NCBI GenBank assembly: GCA_903896925.1
Contig: CAITZM010000184.1
Coordinates: 47,374-111,373, forward strand
DNA from: an uncultured Lentisphaerota bacterium
GTDB lineage: Bacteria > Verrucomicrobiota > Kiritimatiellia > CAIQIC01
Reading direction: 5' to 3'
DNA: 64,000 nucleotides
Every line of letters starts with the position of its first letter. Position 1 is the first letter of the stretch. Below the pieces are notes generated by a model that ran no database searches, was not told the DNA's origin, and saw only the letters and a program-made list of their open reading frames with translations. Shown piece by piece: positions 11,175 to 17,561 of this stretch. Both the position numbers and the translations under genes were made by a program.

Positions 11175-11829
11175 GGTAATACAGCAGGGTGAGCAGCGCC
11201 GTCACGGCACTCGCCACGTAGGTCAGGAAGGCCGCGTTCAGCACCTTCGCCGCGCTGGCCTGTTCCAACGGGCTCACGATGCCGGCGCTGACCATCAGAA
11301 GCTTGGCCCGCCGGCTGGCATCCCATTCCACCGGTAGCGTGACGAAGGCAAAGATCACGGTCAGCAGGAACAGTCCCACCCCGACCTTGAGCAGGAGCGG
11401 AAAATTCATCAGCATGCCGGCGAAAAACAGGATGTACGAAAGCTGGCTGCCGATGTTTGTCAGAGGCACCAGTTCGGTGCGCAGTTTGAGCGGACCGTAA
11501 AGTTTCGCGTGCTGGAGCGCATGGCCCGCCTCGTGACAGGCCACGCCGATCGCCGAGAGCGAGTTGGAGCCGTAGACGTCCGGCGAAAGGTTCAGCGTCA
11601 GGTCGCGCGGATCGTAGTGGTCGCTCAGGAAGCCCTCGTGCTCGCGGATGGTGATGCCTGAGACGCCCTGTGACTGCAGGAGGCGTGCCGCGGCTTGTGC
11701 GCCGGTCAGCCCCGAGGCTGCGCTGACATGCGAGTACTTCGCAAACGTGCTGCGCGTCATCCACGTCGCCAGCAACGCCAGCACCAGGCCCGGCAGCGCC
11801 AAGGCAAAATATAGCGGATCAAAATACAT
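11134..11829 (-). CDS. YugP-type membrane zinc metallopeptidase
   Basis: 231-residue membrane protein of the neutral zinc metallopeptidase (PF04298, YugP) family. The HEAGH zinc motif at 99-103 supplies two metal ligands and the catalytic glutamate. Hydrophobic segments lie at about 6-24, 125-160 and 205-225. The DEWD-like acidic ligand appears as VEWDASRRA near 168. The substrate is unknown. An AAGGAA site precedes the ATG. The gene lies just downstream of tRNA-Ala on the same strand. Confidence 0.85.
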   Translation of the reverse strand: MYFDPLYFALALPGLVLALLATWMTRSTFAKYSHVSAASGLTGAQAAARLLQSQGVSGITIREHEGFLSDHYDPRDLTLNLSPDVYGSNSLSAIGVACHEAGHALQHAKLYGPLKLRTELVPLTNIGSQLSYILFFAGMLMNFPLLLKVGVGLFLLTVIFAFVTLPVEWDASRRAKLLMVSAGIVSPLEQASAAKVLNAAFLTYVASAVTALLTLLYYLIRSGLLGGRSRD

Positions 11830-11913
11830 GGTCGCGTTCCTTTGCGCCCGAGGCGCGCTTGTTCATGGGAAGTTTGACGGGCAGAACCGGCAGAACGTTC
11901 AATCCTTTCGTAT

Positions 11914-11989
11914 TGGTGGAGGGTAGGAGAGTTGAACTCCCGACCTCCTGAATGCCATTCAGGCGCTCTACCAACTGAGCTAACCCCCC
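11914..11989 (-). tRNA. tRNA-Ala (anticodon GGC)
   Basis: 76-nt cloverleaf on the minus strand. The acceptor arms GGGGGGT and ACCCTCC pair with one G-U. The D-arm begins TTAGCTCAGTTGG, the anticodon stem CCTGA/TCAGG holds loop ATGGCAT with anticodon GGC, and the T-arm carries GTTCAA. Discriminator A and an encoded CCA end follow. Confidence 0.97.
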
Positions 11990-12006
11990 AGCACGAAGGC
12001 GCGGCG

Positions 12007-12034
12007 ACTATAGGCAATTTCTTCGCGATGTCAA
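12007..12034 (-). promoter_or_regulatory. Promoter of tRNA-Ala
   Basis: On the minus strand, a consensus -35 TTGACA (12029-12034) and TATAGT (12007-12012) are 16 bp apart, ending 17 nt before the mature tRNA 5' end. This is the closest match to consensus in the window and anchors the 16-bp spacing seen elsewhere. Confidence 0.85.
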
Positions 12035-12183
12035 CGGCCAAACGAGATATTTCGTGCGACAGGGGCGTCCTTGGGAGGGAGGCCCAGCGGCTCGGCACCC
12101 TGGGCGGCCGCTGTCCGTGGCGTTGAAAACGTTGGCCCGGGTCCTTTTCCAGGCTTGGGCTGGCCGTTCAGGTACGTGTGCAG

Positions 12184-13374
12184 CTAGCAGGTGGTCAGGG
12201 CTTCGGCGAGCCACTCAAAGTGAGCGCGTGTGTTGTAGGCCTGCGCCGAGAGCCGTACATGCCGGCGCGAAGGGACGCCCCAATTGACCACCGGCACCTC
12301 GATCCCGTAGTGCTCCAGCAGCCGGGTCTGGAGCGGATCGATCGCGCCCGGGGGTGGCGGGGCTCCTTGGCAGCGCGCCGGCAAGGCCAGGGTGGCCATC
12401 GCGCCGAGCATCGTTTCCGGGCACGGCGGCGCCACCTCGAGCTCGGCGCAGAGCAGGCGGCGTGCGGTGCAGGCCAGTTCCCGGTTGTGCTGCAGCAGCG
12501 CTGGAAAGCCGCCCGGCAGCAGCGCGTCGCACCAGTCCAGTGCCGCGCCGACGCACAGCCAAGGCGTTGGGTCCAGCGTGCCGACCCAGTCAAAGCGCGT
12601 ATGCAGCACATTGCGGCCCGGCCGCGGCGTGTTATAGCCGTGGCTGATCACAGCGGGTTGGATGTGTTCCTGGAGGTCGGGGCGCACGTAGAGGAAGCCG
12701 GCTCCCTTCGGTGCGCACAACCACTTGTGGCAGTTGCCCGCATAATAGGCCGGCCGCAGTTCATCCAGATCGACCGGCACCATCCCCGGTGTATGTGCGC
12801 CATCCACCAGCGTCTCCACGCCGAGTTTCGCGAGCACGTCCACAAGCTGCGCCACCGGAAAGACCAGTGCCGTCGGACTCGTGACGTGGTCGATCATGGC
12901 CAGGCGCGTCCGCGGGGTCACCGCCGCCAGGACCGCCGCGATGACTTCCTCGGCGTTGGAAAGCGGAAAGGGCACGCGCGCCACCACCAGCCGAGCGCCG
13001 GCGCGCCGCGCCGCCTCGGCGAGCGCGCACTGGCAGGCGTTATAGGCATGGTCCGTCGTCAGGATTTCGTCGCCCGGCTGGAACTCGAGCGAGCGGACGA
13101 CGGCGTTGACTCCGGTCGTCGCATTTTGCACAAAGACGAGGTTGTCCGGCGCTGTGTGCAGCAGCTGCGCCAGCCGTAAGCGCGACGCATCGAGCAGCGG
13201 CTCCAGCTCCCGCACCAGGAAGCGCACCGGCTCCGCCTCCATGCGCGCCCGCAGGGCCGTCTGCAGGTCGAGGATCTCGCGCGGACAAGCGCCGAACGAG
13301 CCGTGATTCAGGAAGACGATCGCCGGGTCAAGCGCCCAGCGCGTCGCCCAAGCTGAGGGAGCAGGCAGTTGCAT
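12184..13374 (-). CDS. Class V aminotransferase, isopenicillin-N-epimerase-like
   Basis: 396-residue PLP enzyme of the class V fold-type I family. The N-terminal FLNHGSFGACP block is typical of the CefD/isopenicillin epimerase-like branch. A conserved Asp in LVDGAHTPG (about 191) and the PLP-binding lysine in GNCHKWLCAPKG (about Lys217) are visible. An earlier in-frame start would overlap the promoter, so ATG 13374 is chosen. Members act as epimerases, desulfurases or transaminases; the substrate is not evident. No linked pathway genes. Confidence 0.85.
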   Translation of the reverse strand: MQLPAPSAWATRWALDPAIVFLNHGSFGACPREILDLQTALRARMEAEPVRFLVRELEPLLDASRLRLAQLLHTAPDNLVFVQNATTGVNAVVRSLEFQPGDEILTTDHAYNACQCALAEAARRAGARLVVARVPFPLSNAEEVIAAVLAAVTPRTRLAMIDHVTSPTALVFPVAQLVDVLAKLGVETLVDGAHTPGMVPVDLDELRPAYYAGNCHKWLCAPKGAGFLYVRPDLQEHIQPAVISHGYNTPRPGRNVLHTRFDWVGTLDPTPWLCVGAALDWCDALLPGGFPALLQHNRELACTARRLLCAELEVAPPCPETMLGAMATLALPARCQGAPPPPGAIDPLQTRLLEHYGIEVPVVNWGVPSRRHVRLSAQAYNTRAHFEWLAEALTTC

Positions 13375-13380
13375 GGCGCG

Positions 13381-13410
13381 ACTATAAACCAAGCCGCCCG
13401 CCCTTTCCAA
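13381..13410 (-). promoter_or_regulatory. Leaderless-type promoter of the aminotransferase, overlapping a dyad half-site
   Basis: On the minus strand TATAGT (13381-13386) lies 6 nt before the ATG. The best -35 is TTGGAA (13405-13410) at 18 bp, which is the complement of the TTCCAAG arm of the recurrent dyad (TTCCAAGGCTGCAGG, 13405-13419). Confidence 0.5.
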
Positions 13411-13479
13411 GGCTGCAGGGAGGCTTGAAAACGCAGGCGCCGGGTGGCATGTGCCGGCCTGAGGTTCAGGAACAGGGGT

Positions 13480-14142
13480 TCAGTGCGCTGTGGTCGGAGC
13501 GACGTAAGTGACCAGCTGCTCACGGTTGAGTTGGAGCACCACATCGCGCGCGATCAGCTCAATCTCGCCTGTTTTCTTGCGGAAGAAACGTTCAATCAGG
13601 CCCAGCTGGCGCACAAAGAAGCGTACGGCCCCGTTCTCGGGGTAGGCCCAGATCTTGGCGCGATAACAGGTTTTGCCCGGTCCTTCCGGCCACGCCTGCA
13701 TCGCCAGCACCACCTTGAAGTTGCCGAAGAACCGCTCGCCATCCACCCGGAACAACATTTCCGCGTGCCCTGCATCCGGCCCGAAGCGCGCGACCTCGGT
13801 GATGTCGGAAGGCTCGTTGTCCTTGTTGATGTAGTGCCAGACATTGGTCTGCCCCGGCAGTGGCGTGATCGTAAAACCGGCCTTCTTGCCGGCCGGTCGG
13901 GACGCGGCATAGGCGCGCTGCACGTCGTCGAGCAACCGCCGCCGCCCGAGCATATTTTGCGCCGACACCCACGCCACGGCGACCTGCCCGCTGGCCGTGA
14001 CCACGATGCAGTTGTTGCTCAGCACCGCTTGAGCCAGGGGATAATTGGTCGCCACGAGCCGCACCGGATCCGGAGCGTCGTCAGCGTGTGCCGCAGCCAC
14101 GAGAGCCAGCAGGGCCGCCGCCAGTTTCAAGGTAAAATTCAT
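13480..14142 (-). CDS. Secreted protein of unknown function
   Basis: About 220 residues. The N-terminus MNFTLKLAAALLALVAAAHA is a typical signal peptide with an AHA cleavage site. The mature chain has no family I recognise. It contains repeated hydrophobic/basic patches such as AVAWVSAQNMLGRRRLL and KVVLAMQAWPEG, and is probably periplasmic. The ATG at 14142 is chosen because an upstream in-frame ATG (14184) lies inside the promoter. Monocistronic. Confidence 0.65.
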   Translation of the reverse strand: MNFTLKLAAALLALVAAAHADDAPDPVRLVATNYPLAQAVLSNNCIVVTASGQVAVAWVSAQNMLGRRRLLDDVQRAYAASRPAGKKAGFTITPLPGQTNVWHYINKDNEPSDITEVARFGPDAGHAEMLFRVDGERFFGNFKVVLAMQAWPEGPGKTCYRAKIWAYPENGAVRFFVRQLGLIERFFRKKTGEIELIARDVVLQLNREQLVTYVAPTTAH

Positions 14143-14156
14143 GCAAAAGTGGGCGC

Positions 14157-14184
14157 AACCTAGCAGGTATTTTGAGATTTGCAA
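14157..14184 (-). promoter_or_regulatory. Promoter of the secreted unknown gene
   Basis: Minus-strand TTGCAA (14179-14184) and TAGGTT (14157-14162) are 16 bp apart and end 14 nt before the ATG at 14142. Confidence 0.5.
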
Positions 14185-14211
14185 AGCGGGACGGCTGAAT
14201 TCTTAACCGCC

Positions 14212-15381
14212 TCAAACCTGGCCGTAGGCCCGCCAGGCGTCGCGGAAGTCCACGATCCGCTCCCAGGGCGCGGTGTAGGGGGTGTTGCAACTGGCGGATA
14301 GCATGAAGCGGTGGGCGTAGGGGCGCAGGCGCCGGCAGAGTTCCTCGATATAGGAAAAAACGGCGGCGCGTGTCCGCAGTCGCTCGAATTCCGTGGCGCT
14401 GATGCCGCCGGTGATGATGAAGCGCTCCCCGGTCAACCGCAGGGCTTCGTCGAGTTCGACGTCGCCGAGCGGAGGGAAGGCCACGCCTTCGAGCCCGTCC
14501 ACACCGAGGCCGGCGATCAGCTTGAGGTTGTCGCGCTGCCGGCCGCAGGCGTGGATGAAAAGCAGCGCGCCGTGCGCATGGCAGAGCTGCGCGGCCTTCT
14601 CATAGAACGAGGCCGAATACTTTTCGATGTAGTGCGGCGGATGAAAGGCGGCATCGAGGTTGTCCATGCACATCAGCACACGCACGCCGCCGGCGACCAG
14701 CTGCGCCACGAGGTCGAGCATCGCGGCCTCGTGCAGCGCGAGCAGCTCGGCGGCGCGTTCGGGGTGGTCCATCAGGAAGTACGTCGCGTTCTGCGCGCCG
14801 AGCAGGATGTGCAACATTTTGAGCGGACTGCAGAGCTCGCCGGCGACGCATCCCTCGGCGCCGGCCTGTGTGCGCCCTGCGGACCAGGCTTCCGGTAAAA
14901 AGCGCCAGCGGCGCGCGCGCAGGCATTCCGTCAGGGCGTCGAGCTGGATCTCGTAGTCGTCCACCAGAAACTTTTCCTGCACGAGGGTGGACTCGGCCCA
15001 GACATAGCGCAGGCGCTCGGTCAGCGTGCCGGCGCGGGTGCGGAAGGTTTTTTCGATGACGAGGTCGCGGCCTTCAGCGTATTCATGCGTGGCGCAATCC
15101 AGGCCACGGAACAGCGGCTCGGCGAGGCCGCCCCACCAGCCGCGCTGTTCGTCGCAATAGATGTTCCGGCTGAACACGTCCAGGCCGAGGTGGCGGATGA
15201 CGTCGAGCTGGGAACGGCATGGCGCCAGCTCCGGCGGCAGCGTGCCGTGGTTCCGGTGGTGGGCGAACCACTGCCAGTAATTCGGCGCGTAGGCGAGGCG
15301 CGGCGGCGTCCGGCGCGCCAGCACGGCGGCGATGCTGGACCCGCCGCTGCCGGGGGGCATGGGCTGTTCCGCAGGATTCAT
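14212..15381 (-). CDS. Uroporphyrinogen-decarboxylase-family protein
   Basis: 389 residues with the URO-D (PF01208) TIM-barrel pattern (LCHAHGALLFIHACG, IAGLGVDGLEGVAF, FIITGGISATEFE). True HemE would carry a conserved N-terminal R-P-x-W motif, which I do not see. This is therefore more likely one of the URO-D-like proteins common in PVC genomes, some of which act as corrinoid or cobamide methyltransferases. The ATG overlaps the upstream stop codon (ATGA), so it is translationally coupled to the small membrane protein. It ends an MFS-led operon, which suggests a link to uptake and use of a small organic substrate. Function unproven. Confidence 0.75.
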   Translation of the reverse strand: MNPAEQPMPPGSGGSSIAAVLARRTPPRLAYAPNYWQWFAHHRNHGTLPPELAPCRSQLDVIRHLGLDVFSRNIYCDEQRGWWGGLAEPLFRGLDCATHEYAEGRDLVIEKTFRTRAGTLTERLRYVWAESTLVQEKFLVDDYEIQLDALTECLRARRWRFLPEAWSAGRTQAGAEGCVAGELCSPLKMLHILLGAQNATYFLMDHPERAAELLALHEAAMLDLVAQLVAGGVRVLMCMDNLDAAFHPPHYIEKYSASFYEKAAQLCHAHGALLFIHACGRQRDNLKLIAGLGVDGLEGVAFPPLGDVELDEALRLTGERFIITGGISATEFERLRTRAAVFSYIEELCRRLRPYAHRFMLSASCNTPYTAPWERIVDFRDAWRAYGQV

Positions 15382-15818
15382 GTGTTGGTGGTGGTGAGGA
15401 CGGGCCGCTCCACGCCGGGCGCCAGGTTGCGGATGGGGAGCGCCTGGGTAGACCCGCCGCCCTCCATGATCCGCATGGGCATGTGCTTGGACGGCACGCG
15501 CGGCTTGTGCAGGTCCGCGACATGTTTTACGACCGCATAGACCCCCACGCCCAGCAGCAGGACGATGCACAGTCCGACCACGGTCATGTAGGCGATGGAT
15601 TGATCGGAGCGGGACGGCTTGCATGGCGGCGTCCCAAAGGACTGGGGAAAGTGCTGTGCCTGCTGGGTGCCGCCGGCACGTTGGTCTAGCACGAACACCA
15701 GCGACGGTTTCTTGCTGGTCGCCGCGCCCGGATGTGCCGCGGGATCCTGGTGCGCGCTGCCCGCCGTCGGTCGCGCCGGCTCCGGTCCGGGTGCGGGCGG
15801 GCTTTCAGGTGGGGACAT
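15378..15818 (-). CDS. Small single-pass membrane protein
   Basis: 146 residues. The N-terminal third is rich in Pro, Ala and Gly. One hydrophobic segment (YMTVVGLCIVLLLGVGVYAVV) lies near 77-97 and is followed by a short hydrophilic tail. The start overlaps the end of the MFS gene by 14 bp and the stop overlaps the URO-D start by 4 bp, so it sits tightly inside the operon. No family recognised; a membrane tether or accessory role is only a guess. Confidence 0.6.
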   Translation of the reverse strand: MSPPESPPAPGPEPARPTAGSAHQDPAAHPGAATSKKPSLVFVLDQRAGGTQQAQHFPQSFGTPPCKPSRSDQSIAYMTVVGLCIVLLLGVGVYAVVKHVADLHKPRVPSKHMPMRIMEGGGSTQALPIRNLAPGVERPVLTTTNT

Positions 15819-17097
15819 GAGGGCCTTTCTCCAAAGGCATCGGCTCCAGCCTGGGCAACAGCAGGTGCATCAACCCGAGCGCGACGAGATAGGCGGAGGC
15901 TGCAATGATGAAGGGCACGACATAGTTGCTGCCCGTGGCGTCGAGATGGCGCGAGATCACCTGGGCGAAAACCATGCCGGCGACCGCGCCGGCCATGCCG
16001 CCGATGCCGGTGACGGAGCTGACGGCCTTGCGCGGCACCGTGTCGCTGACGAGGGTGAAGAGGTTGGCGGCGAAGCCGCAGTGCGCCGCCGCGGCCAGGG
16101 CGACCAGGCTGACCGCGAGCCAGAGGCTGTGGACGAGCGGCGTGAGAAAGACCGGCACGACGCAGAGCGAGCAAACGAGCAGCGCCAGCTTGCGCGCGGC
16201 ATTCAGGCTCCACCCGCGCCGTAGGAGGTGTGACGAGAGCCAGCCCCCGCCGATGCCGCCGAAGCTGGAGAAGAAGAAGATCGTCATCAGCGGCAGCTGT
16301 GTGCCGTGCAGGTCGAGCCGGAAATGGACCGAGAGAAAATCGGGGATCCAGTAAATGTAGAACCACCAGATCGGCGAGGAGGCCGCCATGCCGACCATGA
16401 AGGCCCAGGTCTGGCGGTGGCGCAGCAGCTCGAGCCACGGGATGTGTGCGGGCGGGTCGGGCGGATCCCGGCGGATGTAGGCGAGCTCGGCGGCGTTCAC
16501 CCGCGGATGGTGGTCGGGCGCGCGATAGAGCCAGAGCCAGAACACCAGCCAGACGAAGCCGATCAAGCCGGTGGCGAAGAACGCACCCTGCCAGCCCCAG
16601 CGCGCGGCGAGCCACGGCACGACCAGCGGACAGGCGATCGCGCCGACATTGCTGCCCGCGTTGAAGATGCCGGTCGCCAGCGCGCGCTGTTCCTTCGGAA
16701 ACCACTCGGCGATGGCCTTGATCGCCGCGGGGAAGCTGCCGCCCTCGGCCAGGCCGAGCCCGGCGCGCGCGAGGCCGAAGCCCAGCACGGTTCGCATCGC
16801 GGCGTGCGCCATGGCGGCCAAGCTCCAAAACCCGACCGCGAAGGAGAAGCCGGCGCGCACGCCGATGCGGTCCATCAGCCGGCCCGCGAACAGATAGCCT
16901 GCGGCGTACATGATCTGGAAGGCGGTGACGACGTTGCCGTAGTCCACCTGCGTCCAGTGCAAGCTCTCGTCGAGCGTCTTCTTCAGGATGCCCAGGACGG
17001 CGCGATCCACGTAGTTGACGGTCGTGGCGAAAAACAGGAGCGCGCAGATGGTCCAACGGACGTTGGTGCGGGCGGTCATGTCCGGACGATTGTTCAT
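15805..17097 (-). CDS. MFS transporter, anion:cation symporter (hexuronate-like) type
   Basis: 430-residue 12-TM major facilitator. The N-terminal NYVDRAVLGILKKTL and the loop 2-3 motif GRLMDRIGVRAGF match the ACS subfamily (ExuT, GudP, sialate or phthalate carriers). PAAIKAIAEWFPKEQRALATGIFNAGSNVGA is the usual TM4-5 signature, here GGSFPAAIKAI onward. Substrates in this group are organic acids and hexuronates; the exact one is unknown. ATG 17097 is used because residues encoded further upstream derive from the operator repeats. First gene of a three-gene operon with dyad array B in front. Confidence 0.85.
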   Translation of the reverse strand: MNNRPDMTARTNVRWTICALLFFATTVNYVDRAVLGILKKTLDESLHWTQVDYGNVVTAFQIMYAAGYLFAGRLMDRIGVRAGFSFAVGFWSLAAMAHAAMRTVLGFGLARAGLGLAEGGSFPAAIKAIAEWFPKEQRALATGIFNAGSNVGAIACPLVVPWLAARWGWQGAFFATGLIGFVWLVFWLWLYRAPDHHPRVNAAELAYIRRDPPDPPAHIPWLELLRHRQTWAFMVGMAASSPIWWFYIYWIPDFLSVHFRLDLHGTQLPLMTIFFFSSFGGIGGGWLSSHLLRRGWSLNAARKLALLVCSLCVVPVFLTPLVHSLWLAVSLVALAAAAHCGFAANLFTLVSDTVPRKAVSSVTGIGGMAGAVAGMVFAQVISRHLDATGSNYVVPFIIAASAYLVALGLMHLLLPRLEPMPLEKGPHVPT

Positions 17098-17112
17098 GTT
17101 AAGGCCGTGCGG

Positions 17113-17191
17113 TTCCCGGCCTTGGAAACCGCACAGTCTATTTGTTCCAAGCCTTGGAAAAAAGCAACCCTGATTTTTCCATGGCATGCAA
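17113..17191. repeat. Dyad array B: three sites before the MFS operon, including the one perfect copy
   Basis: TTCCCGGCCTTGGAA (17113-17127), the perfect dyad TTCCAAGCCTTGGAA (17145-17159) and TTCCATGGCATGCAA (17177-17191) match the consensus at 12, 14 and 11 of 14 fixed positions. Centres 17120, 17152 and 17184 are 32 bp apart. A TAGACT -10-like box lies between the first and second sites on the minus strand. This places the sites like operators over the MFS promoter. Confidence 0.75.
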
Positions 17192-17456
17192 AACCGGTGC
17201 GGGGGCGCACTGGTAGGTGCCGACTTGGTCGCGATACTCGCAGTGGTGGGACCCTCCGGCGCGGGCTGGAAACGGGCGCAATGTGAGACACCTCACAGTG
17301 CCGCCGGCCGGCTTGGGCCGGGGCCGCTGCGTGGTGTGTGCGGAAAGCGCTGCCGGACAAGGACTGCCTCCGCCAGCGGCTCTTGTGGGAAAAGCCTGTT
17401 TTTGGGCCGAAAACAGGCTTGGCGCGAAACGAAAAAAAATGATTTCCGCTTTTCAC
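17192..17456. other. Intergenic stretch with one strong inverted repeat
   Basis: About 265 bp between array B and the nrdJ promoter, with no credible gene. At 17392-17420 an 11-bp perfect stem (AAGCCTGTTTT / AAAACAGGCTT) with a 7-nt loop occurs. On the minus strand it is followed only by TTCCC, so it is a weak terminator candidate. No B12-box or other cobalamin-riboswitch signature was found here, though the next gene uses B12. Confidence 0.5.
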
Positions 17457-17484
17457 TTGCAACCACAAGATATGGTGTTATTTT
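17457..17484 (+). promoter_or_regulatory. Promoter of nrdJ
   Basis: TTGCAA (17457-17462) and TATTTT (17479-17484) are 16 bp apart. This gives a leader of about 70 nt containing a small TGTCG/CGACA hairpin (17492-17506) and a GGAG site before the ATG. Confidence 0.6.
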
Positions 17485-17561
17485 CCGGCCCTGTCGAGAA
17501 GCGACAACTAGTGGTGGTGGGTATTTTCGGGTGAAAAACAAGCAGAATTTGGAGATCATTC

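Noticed and set aside
12147..12160. TTCCAGGCTTGGGC downstream of the aminotransferase gene
   Set aside because: A single 14-bp relative of the dyad without a phased neighbour; kept only as a possible solitary copy, not called as a feature.
17192..17456. Possible cobalamin riboswitch before nrdJ
   Set aside because: No B12-box-like block or matching stems were found, and the promoter at 17457 would leave only a 70-nt leader.
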